From NCBI GenBank assembly GCA_965603515.1, contig CBFDDH010000038.1, positions 1 through 22,326 of the forward strand: a DNA stretch of 22,326 nucleotides, read 5' to 3'. This document shows positions 7,754-16,697 of the stretch, in pieces. The notes beneath the pieces were generated by a model that saw only the letters and a program-made list of their open reading frames with translations, made no database searches and was not told the DNA's origin. The stretch's first letter is position 1. Every line of letters starts with the position of its first letter. A program made the position numbers and the translations under genes. The DNA comes from JAUVZL01 sp965603515. GTDB taxonomy: Bacteria; Hydrothermota; Tepidihabitantia; SM23-42.

Positions 7754-9228
7754 TTTGGCTCCTCTTTATGCTGGCAATTGATCAAAGGTACCATACATTT
7801 AACGAGCTTGCACATGAACTTGATTCTATCGCTCTTCATTATCCCCAAATAACCCTACTTGACACGATCGGTTATTCAACGACTGATTCAATGCCCATCT
7901 TCGCGATGAAGATCTCGGACAACGTTGAAGTTAATGAAGACGAACCTGAAATCCTGTATGTTGCACTGCATCATGCTGAGGAACTCCTTGGCCTTGAAGT
8001 TTGCATGTACATGATCGATGAGCTTGTCACTGATTACCAACTCGATTCAAGTGTTACCTACTGGGTTAACGAACGGGAAATATGGTTTGTCCCGCTACTC
8101 AACCCTGAAGGACATAAAGTGGTAATGGAAGGTATCGATACAACCTGGCGCAAGAATAAACGGGACAATAATAATAACGGAACATTTGACCTGGATTACG
8201 ACGGCGTTGACCCAAACCGTAATTACGATTTCTACTGGGATAAGGGTGGTAGTTCAGACCCATCTTCTGAGTACTATCGGGGCCCGGCACCATTCTCAGA
8301 GGCAGAAAATCGGACCTTAAGAGATTTTTGTCTGGCTCACAATTTTATCTTCTGTAATACTTATCATTCAGCCCGCACTGGTCTTGGTGAAGTGATCTAT
8401 TATCCATGGCGCGCAGCTGGATATTATTCACCTGACTATCCATTCATAAGACAAGTCGCCGATTCAATGTCAAAACTCATTGTTAATGAAATCGGTAATG
8501 GGCACTATGTCGCTTTACCAGGTTCCGGAGTCGATGGTAGAGCACGTAACTGGATTTATGGAATCGGCGGTACCTTCTGTTATTGTGTTGAAATATGTAC
8601 AACGACTATAGTGCCAGGATGGATGGTTGACGACATATGCCTGAGAAATAGCATAGGTTCATATTATTTACTAAACCGAGTAAACAGCACTGGCATTACT
8701 GGATGCATCTATGATTCTCTCACCGGCGAACCCCTCCAAGCCGAAGTAGTGATCAATGGTTATTACGATCCAACACTCCCTCCAAGGATGAGTGACCCAA
8801 CGTACGGACGTTTCTTGAGGATCCTGGGTGATGGCACGTATGATATCGAAATACACAAAAACGGATATGAATCTTCTCATCTCAGCGGCGTCGTTGTTGA
8901 ACCGGGAAAAATGCTGGAATTGAATCTGCTTCTTAAGAAAAAAGAAGCAAACAGTATAATCCCTGCTGATAGCCCAAACCTAATGATCTTCCCCAACCCA
9001 ACAAGGAATATCATGACTATTTGCGTTGCGAATCCCGACAAATTCTCATCGGTGAAAATATATGATATAAATGGTCGAGTATTGAAGGATTTCGAGAACC
9101 CATCATCAAATATATTAATATGGCTGGGTAAAGATAATATGGACAGAGACCTGGCAAATGGTGTATACTATGTCATTGGTGAAACGAACGACGCAAAACT
9201 GGTAAGAAAAATCGTCATCAATAATTAA
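7750..9228 (+). CDS. Zinc carboxypeptidase, peptidase family M14, with T9SS sorting domain
   Basis: This 492-aa protein would release C-terminal residues from peptides. The M14 zinc ligands are visible: H75-x-x-E78 (LHHAEELLG) and H206 (NTYHSARTG). The substrate-carboxylate motif N156-R157 (GVDPNRNY) and the general base E281 (CVEICTTT) are also present. Residues about 315-397 look like a carboxypeptidase regulatory (CarboxypepD_reg-like, transthyretin-like) domain: GCIYDSLTGEPLQAEVVING and YDIEIHKNGYE. The T9SS domain is about 410-492 and lacks both heptamer arrays. The start overlaps the preceding stop by ATGA. No earlier start is possible, because an in-frame TAA lies at 7720-7722 with no start codon between. 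The hydrophobic N-terminus (MIWLLFMLA) is unusually short for a signal peptide and has no basic n-region. Its active site is intact, unlike the upstream C25 proteins. Confidence 0.9.
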   Translation: MIWLLFMLAIDQRYHTFNELAHELDSIALHYPQITLLDTIGYSTTDSMPIFAMKISDNVEVNEDEPEILYVALHHAEELLGLEVCMYMIDELVTDYQLDSSVTYWVNEREIWFVPLLNPEGHKVVMEGIDTTWRKNKRDNNNNGTFDLDYDGVDPNRNYDFYWDKGGSSDPSSEYYRGPAPFSEAENRTLRDFCLAHNFIFCNTYHSARTGLGEVIYYPWRAAGYYSPDYPFIRQVADSMSKLIVNEIGNGHYVALPGSGVDGRARNWIYGIGGTFCYCVEICTTTIVPGWMVDDICLRNSIGSYYLLNRVNSTGITGCIYDSLTGEPLQAEVVINGYYDPTLPPRMSDPTYGRFLRILGDGTYDIEIHKNGYESSHLSGVVVEPGKMLELNLLLKKKEANSIIPADSPNLMIFPNPTRNIMTICVANPDKFSSVKIYDINGRVLKDFENPSSNILIWLGKDNMDRDLANGVYYVIGETNDAKLVRKIVINN

Positions 9229-9235
9229 TACAGTA

Positions 9236-10105
9236 CTAGGCACTAACCAAAATAAGAATACAAGAAATCGCCCACAAAACTAAACATATCTGTAACGGTG
9301 CATCAGTAAACATTATCCTCTCAGGAATATCAGCCTCGAGTTTACTGTAAGCAATGTACAAATAGCGAAAAATACCATAGATAACAAATGGAACGGTAAA
9401 GATAAAATTTCTGGTATTAAATTTGGTTACTGTTTCTGGGGCAAGAGTATAAAGACAATAAGACACAATGCACGCTGAAGTGACGATGCCTATCATTTGG
9501 TTAAGCAGACTTACTGAATAGTGAACAAGTATTTTGCGATGTTTTATTGCCTCTTCACCGAGTGTTACGATCTCAGTCCGTCGTTTCGACAATACGAGAA
9601 AGAGTGCCAAAAGCAAAGTACACAGAAGAAGCCATGAAGAAATCTCAACGCCGATCACCACCGCACCGGCAACTGCTCTGAGAACATAGCCCAAGGCAAC
9701 AAACAGAACATCTAAAATAACTAGCTGCTTGACCTTTAACGAATATGCTATCATCAAAATAGTGTAGATCGAACAAATCAGAAAAAATTGCGCGCTCAGA
9801 ATCCACGCAAGAACTAATGCAGTTATCAATAAAACAAAGGCGATAAACCAAGCCCTGTTCCGCGGTATCTCACCGGCGGCGATTGGTCTTTTTGCTTTGA
9901 TCGGGTGGACTCTATCCTCTTCAAAATCAAGGATATCATTAAAAACATAAATGCCGCTGCACAACGCCGAGAATACAAAAAATGCACAGATCGTTGATAG
10001 CGTATCTCCAGCATTGTAAAATTGTCGGCTGAAGATCAATCCGGCAAAAATAAAAATATTCTTGCTCCACTGTTGTGGTCGAAGTAGTCTTATATATCTG
10101 GTCAT
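9236..10105 (-). CDS. UbiA-family prenyltransferase, decaprenyl-phosphate phosphoribosyltransferase-like
   Basis: This 289-aa polytopic membrane protein carries the first UbiA Asp-rich motif as N56-D57-x-x-D60-x-x-x-D64 (FNDILDFEEDRVHP), followed by KAKRPIAAGEI. A second polar motif sits near YSLKVKQLVILD (D132). The N-terminal RLLRPQQWSKNIFIFAGLIFS and the LSKRRTE motif match the branch that transfers phosphoribose to polyprenyl phosphate (mycobacterial Rv3806c type), rather than quinone or heme branches. In mycobacteria this is the first committed step to decaprenyl-phosphoryl-arabinose. No partner epimerase (DprE1/2) is in the window, so the sugar acceptor pathway is unknown here. Its ATG overlaps the stop of the upstream gene by one base (TAATG), so it is translationally coupled. 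It ends 7 bp from the convergent carboxypeptidase stop, with no clear hairpin between. Confidence 0.8.
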   Translation of the reverse strand: MTRYIRLLRPQQWSKNIFIFAGLIFSRQFYNAGDTLSTICAFFVFSALCSGIYVFNDILDFEEDRVHPIKAKRPIAAGEIPRNRAWFIAFVLLITALVLAWILSAQFFLICSIYTILMIAYSLKVKQLVILDVLFVALGYVLRAVAGAVVIGVEISSWLLLCTLLLALFLVLSKRRTEIVTLGEEAIKHRKILVHYSVSLLNQMIGIVTSACIVSYCLYTLAPETVTKFNTRNFIFTVPFVIYGIFRYLYIAYSKLEADIPERIMFTDAPLQICLVLWAISCILILVSA

Positions 10106-11469
10106 TAGAACTCAGTACCGCTTGTGAATGCGAATGACTTTATCTTAATCGCAGGGCTAACTGTACCAGTTGCAAACCTACCTCCATAGCCAGGGTCTGA
10201 AGCGACCAGAACACTGCTTCGTCCGATATCACCGACCCTATTGAAACAATCGATAATATTCTCGGTAAATCTGAAATTCTTTAATCCTTTAGTGACACAC
10301 CCGTTCTCAATGAGAAATGTACCATCTCTTGTCATTCCAGTAAAGGTTAATCGGTAAGGATCAATAATATTAGTGTAGTGGAACCTTGTCACGAGTATGC
10401 CCTTTTTTGTTTCTTTAATTATTCGGTCAAGACTCTTTGTGCCCCCCTTAAGTACAAGATGCATTGGGACCGGTCCAAACGGATTAGGTGCAGACAAGGC
10501 ATGCCCAGTAGATTTAGTCTTTGTCTTGATTGCAGTCAGTGAATCCTGAACAATATTTTTGGCGATCCCTTTGTTGACCAGGACGAGTCTCTTCTTGGCT
10601 ACACCCTCGAAATCAAAGGCGAAGGCGAAACCTTTGCTGAGAAATGGATCATCAACAATAGTAATCCGTTCATCGAATATCTTTTTACCCAGCTTACCAC
10701 AAAGAAATGATCTACCCTCGTTGTATATCTTCGCATTGAAAGCATAATAGCCAAGAAAATCCAGGAATTCATGTGCAGCTAATGGCTCAAAAATTGTAGT
10801 GTAGCGACCAGGTGGTACCTCAATCGGATTTACTGACTTAACTGCTTTTTGAGCAGCAGTTTCTGCGAGCTTACTGAAATTGATATCAAAAATATCGCGC
10901 GCTCCTGCTTGGGTGTACCCCGTTGAACTTTCACCAGACATAACAATATTGCAGAAAACATCACCACAAGTTGAGTAAGCAAATGTTCCCAGGGAATTAC
11001 CAATGCAGATTTCGGCAGTACCGTTTGAAACTGAACCGTAGGTAGTGAGCGAGTGTTTGTCAGCGATACTTACAATCTCCGCAACTGCCATAGCGCGGTC
11101 AGCATTAGAAAAATCCGTCGTATTCTTGGCAATGGTTTTAACAACGCGGTATTGATTTCTCCTCACTTTAGGTAGAGTAGTGAAATCCTTATTCTCACGT
11201 TGTAGCTCAGCAATCTCTTCAGCCCACTTAAGGGTCTCGCATATTTTCTTGGAATCAAGCGAATTCGCCGAAGCAAAGCCTATCTTCTTACCGAAAATAG
11301 CTCTTATTGAAATACTACTGTTTGATTCATTAACATTTTGATGAATGTAATTATTTGCAAAGCGTGTCAAAGATTGTTCATGATTAAAAATCAATACCTC
11401 AACCTGGTCAGCCTTGCTATGTTCATAAACCATCCTTAAAATTCTTCTGGCTTCTTTTTTTCCAATCAT
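10105..11469 (-). CDS. TldD/PmbA (TldE)-family protein, TldE-like subunit
   Basis: 454 aa, the usual length for TldD/TldE. The N-terminal part has the family pattern (E-x-x-LTRFANNYIHQN, then SISIRAIFGKKIGFASANSLD). The middle reads VPPGRYTTIFEPLAAHEFLDFLG, and the end FLIENGCVTKGLKNFRFTENIIDCFNRV followed by GRFATGTVSPAIKIKSFAFTSG. TldD/TldE form a heterodimeric zinc protease that degrades unfolded peptides and helps mature microcins; TldD carries HExxxH and TldE lacks it. Here H233-E234 is present but the second His is replaced (HEFLDF), so this is best read as the non-metal TldE/PmbA type. No TldD is in the window. The start has a good ribosome binding site (GAGGAG, four bases before ATG). 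Coupled to the UbiA gene downstream. Confidence 0.85.
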   Translation of the reverse strand: MIGKKEARRILRMVYEHSKADQVEVLIFNHEQSLTRFANNYIHQNVNESNSSISIRAIFGKKIGFASANSLDSKKICETLKWAEEIAELQRENKDFTTLPKVRRNQYRVVKTIAKNTTDFSNADRAMAVAEIVSIADKHSLTTYGSVSNGTAEICIGNSLGTFAYSTCGDVFCNIVMSGESSTGYTQAGARDIFDINFSKLAETAAQKAVKSVNPIEVPPGRYTTIFEPLAAHEFLDFLGYYAFNAKIYNEGRSFLCGKLGKKIFDERITIVDDPFLSKGFAFAFDFEGVAKKRLVLVNKGIAKNIVQDSLTAIKTKTKSTGHALSAPNPFGPVPMHLVLKGGTKSLDRIIKETKKGILVTRFHYTNIIDPYRLTFTGMTRDGTFLIENGCVTKGLKNFRFTENIIDCFNRVGDIGRSSVLVASDPGYGGRFATGTVSPAIKIKSFAFTSGTEF

Positions 11470-11525
11470 AATACTCCTCTCAAATCAGCACTTATAATTC
11501 TCACTGTCATTCCTTACAGGTGGTG

Positions 11526-14456
11526 TTAATTTTTTAAATAGGAAACGACCATCTCGACCATATCTTCAAGTGTTTTTGATTTAACTCGTTGCCTAACTTC
11601 CTTTATCAATTCATTGGAAACCTGGGTCTTTAGTTTAATAAGCGCAGAACCTGTTTCACTCTGGAATTCCTTATCATCGGTTTTGTATTGACTCAAAAAA
11701 GTGAGGATTTCAAGACCCAACTCCTTATCCCCTTTAAGAATCATGTACTCACTAACTCCAACCAGAGATTGCAGTAAAGTCTCTTCATCTTTAACCTCAT
11801 GGTTAATTTGCATACAATCCAGGTAGTGATCTCTCGCTTTTTTTAAGTCTCCTGTTTCAACAGAGCAGCTTGCTAAATTCAAGAAAGACATCGCTTGACC
11901 AAGAATATCTCCTATTTCCCGTCTCATGGCAAGACTCTCTTCATGATATGTTCTACTTTTTTCATATTCACCGATGTGGTGGGCAAGATTTCCTAAATTA
12001 TTCAGGGATATCGCAATACCCATACGGTCACCTATTTCTCGCCGTATTGTCATTGCTTCCTCATAAAAACCCTTTGCTTCATCATAATCACCGGATGATT
12101 TGTAAATAAGACCCAGATTATGTAACGAGTTTGCAGTTCCAATCTTTGTCCCGATCTTTCTATCCATTTCAAGGCTTTTTAGCAGCATCTTCTTTGCTTC
12201 ATCATAATCACCAAGGGCATGCGCGATCAAACCTTTATTCGCAGTAGCCATTGCGACTCCGTTATCATAATCATACTGCTCACTTATTCTTTGACTTTCG
12301 TCAAAATGCTCTCTGGCTTCACTGTATTTCTTTTGGTTATAATATATCACACCCAGATTATTATAACTTCCAAGTATCCCCAACTTAGTGTCTAATTCTT
12401 TGCTTATATCGAGATATTCTTCATAGAGCTTTTTTGCATCCTCATAACGACCGAGGACATTATTTATGTTCCCCAGGCAGTTAAGAGTAAATGCTATTTC
12501 CTTTCTTATCCCTAATTTATGAAAAGCCGCACGACTTTTTTCGAGATACTCTTGTGCCTGCTTGAATGAGCCTAAACGATAGAATATACCAGCATATCGT
12601 GCAGTAGCGATATTGTAGACCACGCTTTTTTCATAATCTGAATCTACTGAGCGGATCATCTCTAGTGCAGATTCAAGTTCTCTTTTAGCCTCTTGATACC
12701 AACCCTGAATATCAAAGTAAGCGACAAAAGAAACGAGTGATTTTTCAAGTTGTTCTAAATCACCATGTTCGATGATGTAGTGCCACGCCGCTTTAATATT
12801 CCCTATATCTTCGGTTATTTCACGGAGTACAAGATCTCGGTCAATATCAACCAGGTTTGTTTCGCGTTCCTTCAGGAAATCTGAAAAGTAAAAAGCGTGC
12901 TGTTTTTCCGCAATTGCCTTCTCCTCACCGGTTTCTGTAAGCTTCTGAATCGCATACTGTCTTATCACTTCCAACATTTCATATCGACCTGAAGTGTTCC
13001 TACGCAGCAGTGATTTATCGACAAGTGACGATAAAATTGGTAAAGAAACTCCTCCTACTTTATCGGCTGCTTGTCTGCTAAATCCACCATGAAAAACAGC
13101 AAGCTTTCTGAGCGTTTTCTTTTCATCATCCGAAAGCAGCTTCCAGGAATATTCAAAAACTGCTTTGAGACTTCGATGCCGCTCAGGCACGTCACGTAAA
13201 CTCGTAACGAGAAAATCAATTGATTTTTCTATTTCTTGGGCGATTTCCTTGCATGACAGCGTACGCAACCATGCTGATGCAAGCTCAATGCCTAATGGTA
13301 AACCACCAACGAGTTGTGAAATCCGAACAACATAAAGACGATCTTCATCAGAAAATGAAATCCCGGCATTGACCCGACGTGCATTATAAAAAAACAATTG
13401 TACTGCGCTGTAGCCTTCAACGTCGATCCTCTCACCTTCAGGGACATCCATACCTTTTATCTGCAGAAGCCACTCACCTCGTAGATTTAACAGCTCACGC
13501 GATGTTACGAGGATTTTAACCTTGGGTGCAGCGCTCAAGATATCGGCGATAATACCAGCTCCCTCAACGAGGTGCTCAAAATTGTCGAGTATCAATAGGA
13601 CCTCTTTCTCACGTAAATAGTCAAGGAGCTGAGCTTTTTGGTCCTTTTGACCATAAAATGAAAACCTCAGTGCTTCAGCAATCGTCGATATCAGAAAATC
13701 CATTGAAGTCAATGGTTCCAGTGTTATGAAATAAACGCCGTCGGCAAAATCTTCAATTTCTTCAGCTGCAGCTTGTATTGCCAGACGAGTCTTGCCGATA
13801 CCACCAGGACCGATCAAGGTCAATAGCCGACACGAAGGGTCACGAAGAAGTTTACCGATCTCAACCAGCTCCTTTTCTCGACCAAGAAAAGGTGTCGTCT
13901 GAATAGGCAAATTATGAGGTCGCGCAGATAGAGAACGTAAAGGCGGGAATTCAGTCAATGGTAATTCAGGATGCACCAACTGATAGATATTCTGCGGTTC
14001 GCCAAGGTCTTTTAGCAGATGTATGCCGAGGTCTTCTAGTATTGCACCCTTTGGAAGCTTCACTGAATTTTTAACTGAGGGGGTTAAAATGATCTGCCCA
14101 CCCCAGGCAATACTCATGACCCTGGCTGTTCTATTGATCACTGGACCGAAATAGTCGTCACCGCGTTTATCTACGTGACCAGCATGCAAACCAATGCGCA
14201 CGCGTAAGTCACCTAGCTCACCCCAGTTCTCCTCAGCCAGGCTCTTTTGGACATTTAATGCACATTCGATGGGTTGACCATCATCAAAAACAGCAAAGAA
14301 ACCATCACCTGTATGTTTTATCACTTTACCACCATGACTCTCGACGTTTTCCTTGATAATCGCATCGTGTTTTACAAGACACTGTTTCATCAACTCGGGG
14401 TGTTCTTCCCATTTCTTAGTAGAGCCTTCAATATCAGTGAAGAGAAAAATTGCCAT
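11526..14456 (-). CDS. Class III adenylate/guanylate cyclase fused to NB-ARC-type ATPase and TPR repeats
   Basis: 976 aa. Residues 1-165 are a class III cyclase domain with complete-looking active-site positions: metal-binding D8 (FTDIEGST) and D51 (TGDGFFAVF), base-selecting K47 and D101 (DYFG), and transition-state N108 and R112 (INRTAR). The K/D pair predicts adenylate cyclase activity. Residues 190-500 are a STAND/NB-ARC-like P-loop ATPase: Walker A GPGGIGKT 216-223, Walker B LLILDN with D291, and GLPLG 385-389. A winged-helix-like segment follows. Residues about 610-900 contain at least six to seven TPRs (LGxIxxxxGxYxEAKxxxE). There are no membrane segments, so it is cytoplasmic. This looks like a ligand-gated signalling ATPase that makes cAMP when its TPR sensor is engaged. 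It has its own strong promoter six bases before ATG, with no ribosome binding site. The regulated target is not visible. Confidence 0.9.
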   Translation of the reverse strand: MAIFLFTDIEGSTKKWEEHPELMKQCLVKHDAIIKENVESHGGKVIKHTGDGFFAVFDDGQPIECALNVQKSLAEENWGELGDLRVRIGLHAGHVDKRGDDYFGPVINRTARVMSIAWGGQIILTPSVKNSVKLPKGAILEDLGIHLLKDLGEPQNIYQLVHPELPLTEFPPLRSLSARPHNLPIQTTPFLGREKELVEIGKLLRDPSCRLLTLIGPGGIGKTRLAIQAAAEEIEDFADGVYFITLEPLTSMDFLISTIAEALRFSFYGQKDQKAQLLDYLREKEVLLILDNFEHLVEGAGIIADILSAAPKVKILVTSRELLNLRGEWLLQIKGMDVPEGERIDVEGYSAVQLFFYNARRVNAGISFSDEDRLYVVRISQLVGGLPLGIELASAWLRTLSCKEIAQEIEKSIDFLVTSLRDVPERHRSLKAVFEYSWKLLSDDEKKTLRKLAVFHGGFSRQAADKVGGVSLPILSSLVDKSLLRRNTSGRYEMLEVIRQYAIQKLTETGEEKAIAEKQHAFYFSDFLKERETNLVDIDRDLVLREITEDIGNIKAAWHYIIEHGDLEQLEKSLVSFVAYFDIQGWYQEAKRELESALEMIRSVDSDYEKSVVYNIATARYAGIFYRLGSFKQAQEYLEKSRAAFHKLGIRKEIAFTLNCLGNINNVLGRYEDAKKLYEEYLDISKELDTKLGILGSYNNLGVIYYNQKKYSEAREHFDESQRISEQYDYDNGVAMATANKGLIAHALGDYDEAKKMLLKSLEMDRKIGTKIGTANSLHNLGLIYKSSGDYDEAKGFYEEAMTIRREIGDRMGIAISLNNLGNLAHHIGEYEKSRTYHEESLAMRREIGDILGQAMSFLNLASCSVETGDLKKARDHYLDCMQINHEVKDEETLLQSLVGVSEYMILKGDKELGLEILTFLSQYKTDDKEFQSETGSALIKLKTQVSNELIKEVRQRVKSKTLEDMVEMVVSYLKN

Positions 14457-14462
14457 GTATCT

Positions 14463-14490
14463 ATTCTATGTAGAATCCACTTGGTGTCAA
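14463..14490 (-). promoter_or_regulatory. Strong sigma70-type promoter of the cyclase gene, leaderless geometry
   Basis: On the minus strand, perfect TTGACA (14490-14485), a 16-base spacer and TAGAAT (14468-14463) are followed by six bases and then ATG (14456). Transcription would begin at or one base from the start codon. No Shine-Dalgarno motif is present. This makes the cyclase gene an independent transcription unit inside the minus-strand cluster. Confidence 0.65.
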
Positions 14491-14525
14491 TATTGACTAT
14501 CCGCGGTTGCTGGTATAGATAGAAC

Positions 14526-15677
14526 CTATTTCTTTCTCAACAACACAAAGATACCAGGTATCAGAAGTAGCGCAATAACGGAATATCCAGCGATTTTGAA
14601 ACCTTGAATAAAATAATCGTATATAAAACCACCGATTATCGGTCCGACAACTGATCCCAAATTGGTCAACATATTCAAAGTTCCAATGTTTGAACCTACC
14701 TCAGTGCTGATATTAGTTGCATAAGCACGGGAAATAGGTACAAAAGAACTGATCGACATCCTGAGCATGAAGTAAATAGCTACAAAGATTATGAACACCC
14801 GAACGAAAGGTAATAAAAGAGCTGTTGCAAAACAAGGAATAATCACAAACCACAACGATCTCTTGATACCGATACTATCGGTAAGGTGAGAAGAACCGTA
14901 CATTGCGGCAATGGTCAAGACATCAAGACCGAGCAACAGAATGGCAATCGCTAATGGCGAAATGCCGTAGAATTCATTGAAGAACACTATTGAAATAGGC
15001 GCCAAAGCCATCATTGCTCCAAAAACAAAACCCAGGAGAAAAATTGAATAGGGTGGTTTTCCCTTTTTCTTAATCCTTGGTGCTTTCTTATATTCAGGAA
15101 CAAAAAGGGTATCAATAAAGCCGCCGATGAGGATAATGGCGCCGATGATGAAGATAACCCGGAACGAACTCAACTCACTCAACCCTATCCGAGCTGTGAT
15201 AGTAAGGATAATACCCAATACGGCACGACTTAAGAGACCACCGATCCGTCCGGTGATTTGATACAAAGAAAGTGCTCTTGTCCGGTAGGTCTTATCTGCT
15301 TGTTCAACGACGATGATTTGCGTTGCCGGCCACATGAGACCTGAGCAAATACCCTGGCAAAATCTCAAAAGAAGCAGACCGAAATATGAATCAATAAAAA
15401 AATACCCGAAGGCTATCATGAAAACACAGAAGAAGCCTATTCTTACATAGATAGTGCGTCGGCCAGTTCGATCAGCGTTTTTACCCATCATATACGCAGT
15501 TACTGCCCGAGCCAACATGAAGCCTGAAGTCAGAAGTCCAACCTCAACACCAGTTGCACCAAGACGACGGGCAAAAATCGGCAGGATGGGTCTGAACAGA
15601 CCATGACCGAGCATACCCGCTCCGGCAAGCCCGTATAGCATGAGTAGTCGCTTATTAAATAACTTATGTTTTAGCAT
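14526..15677 (-). CDS. Major facilitator superfamily (MFS) transporter
   Basis: This 383-aa integral membrane protein has about 12 predicted hydrophobic segments, split by a charged central loop (PEYKKAPRIKKKGKPPYS). MFS motif A is clear between the second and third segments (GKNADRTGRR, residues 65-74). The N-terminal segment (LGHGLFRPILPIFARRLGATGVEVGLLTS in shape) is typical of drug-efflux or sugar-efflux-like MFS members, but the substrate cannot be read from the sequence. No convincing ribosome binding site precedes the ATG, which lies 33 bp after the cysteine synthase stop. Co-transcription with cysteine synthase is plausible, for example export of a thiol or cysteine derivative, but that is only an inference from position. 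Confidence 0.85.
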   Translation of the reverse strand: MLKHKLFNKRLLMLYGLAGAGMLGHGLFRPILPIFARRLGATGVEVGLLTSGFMLARAVTAYMMGKNADRTGRRTIYVRIGFFCVFMIAFGYFFIDSYFGLLLLRFCQGICSGLMWPATQIIVVEQADKTYRTRALSLYQITGRIGGLLSRAVLGIILTITARIGLSELSSFRVIFIIGAIILIGGFIDTLFVPEYKKAPRIKKKGKPPYSIFLLGFVFGAMMALAPISIVFFNEFYGISPLAIAILLLGLDVLTIAAMYGSSHLTDSIGIKRSLWFVIIPCFATALLLPFVRVFIIFVAIYFMLRMSISSFVPISRAYATNISTEVGSNIGTLNMLTNLGSVVGPIIGGFIYDYFIQGFKIAGYSVIALLLIPGIFVLLRKK

Positions 15678-15710
15678 ATGTTCGTTTGCTGACAGGTATA
15701 CTTGTAGTAT

Positions 15711-16619
15711 TTAGGGTGGGCATTTGGCGCAGATAGAACGAAACAGTGTGGTACTCAAATAACGATCGCCCCGGTCCGGTAAAATCACAACAACTATGCC
15801 GAATTCCCTTTGTTCGGCAGCTCTCAAAGCCCCGACCACAGCTGCACCACTTGACATTCCGACAAACAAGCCTTCTTTTGTTGCTAATTGTCGACACATT
15901 TCAAATGCCTCACCATCTTCAACCATGATCTTCTCATCCAGCATCTTAGGATCATATATTTCCGGCACAATCGCTTCGTTCATATTCTTCAAACCCTGTA
16001 TTGAATGACCCTCGATCGGTTCAATGCCGATAACTATTACGTCTGGCTTCTTTTCTTTAAGGAACTTACTAATACCCATCAGTGTTCCAGTTGTACCCAT
16101 ACCGGCAACAAGAACGTCTATTTGCCCATTGGTCTGTGAGAAAATTTCAGGACCCGTGGTTTCATAGTGGGCAAGGACATTATTTGGGTTCTTGAATTGA
16201 TTGGGCATATAATATTTATCTGGTTCTTGCTCTAATATCTTGTGAGCTAATCTTATTGCACCATCAGTACCGTCTCTAGCATGAGTGAGAACAACATCGG
16301 CACCAAATGCCTCAAGTATGTGCTGGCGTTCAGTGCTAACACATTCAGGCATGAGAAGTTTGACACGATAGCCTTTTGCAGCTCCGATCATGGCTAAAGA
16401 AATACCTGTATTACCGGACGTCGGTTCGAGGATTATCTTATCTTTTGTCAGTTCACCTGACTCCTCTGCACGTTCAAGCATGTAATAGGCCGGACGGTCC
16501 TTTATTGAACCACCGGGATTACATCCTTCAAGCTTACCATATATCTTTGCATTCAACTGCTTGTTCAAATTTGTTAATTGAACGAGCGGTGTGTTCCCGA
16601 TGCTTGATAATACACTCAC
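15711..16619 (-). CDS. Cysteine synthase (O-acetylserine/O-phosphoserine sulfhydrylase family, PLP enzyme)
   Basis: About 302 aa. This PLP-dependent beta-replacement enzyme makes L-cysteine from an activated serine and sulfide. It has GNTPLVQL, the Schiff-base lysine in NPGGSIKDRPA, the substrate loop PTSGNTG, the phosphate-binding GMGTTGTLMG, and SSGAAV followed by LPDRGDRYLST. SIKDRPA is closer to the CysM-like branch than to classical CysK. Two starts are possible: GTG at 16631 and GTG at 16619. I prefer 16619 because GGAG (16629-16626) then lies six bases upstream and the protein begins SVLSSIGNTPLV, the usual family length. The short C-terminus ends in a CAKC pair. It follows the histidine kinase stop by about 78 bp and may belong to the same transcript. 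Whether it uses acetylserine or phosphoserine is not decidable here. Confidence 0.9.
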   Translation of the reverse strand: MSVLSSIGNTPLVQLTNLNKQLNAKIYGKLEGCNPGGSIKDRPAYYMLERAEESGELTKDKIILEPTSGNTGISLAMIGAAKGYRVKLLMPECVSTERQHILEAFGADVVLTHARDGTDGAIRLAHKILEQEPDKYYMPNQFKNPNNVLAHYETTGPEIFSQTNGQIDVLVAGMGTTGTLMGISKFLKEKKPDVIVIGIEPIEGHSIQGLKNMNEAIVPEIYDPKMLDEKIMVEDGEAFEMCRQLATKEGLFVGMSSGAAVVGALRAAEQREFGIVVVILPDRGDRYLSTTLFRSICAKCPP

Positions 16620-16697
16620 ACCTTTCTCCACGCTCCATAACTTGTCTTTCTGAACACCAGAATAAAGGCATTCTCATAATGAAATGGCGTAAGCATA

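Noticed and set aside
1..9228. Mobile element carrying the T9SS gene island
   Set aside because: No transposase, integrase, tRNA or terminal inverted repeats; tandem paralogy and shared tails explain the cluster.
9229..9235. Bidirectional terminator between the convergent carboxypeptidase and UbiA genes
   Set aside because: Only 7 bp separate the stops and no stem of useful length with a T-tract was found around them.
16636..16638. ATG just upstream of cysteine synthase as its start
   Set aside because: It is out of frame with the enzyme; the in-frame GTG at 16619 has a well-spaced GGAG.
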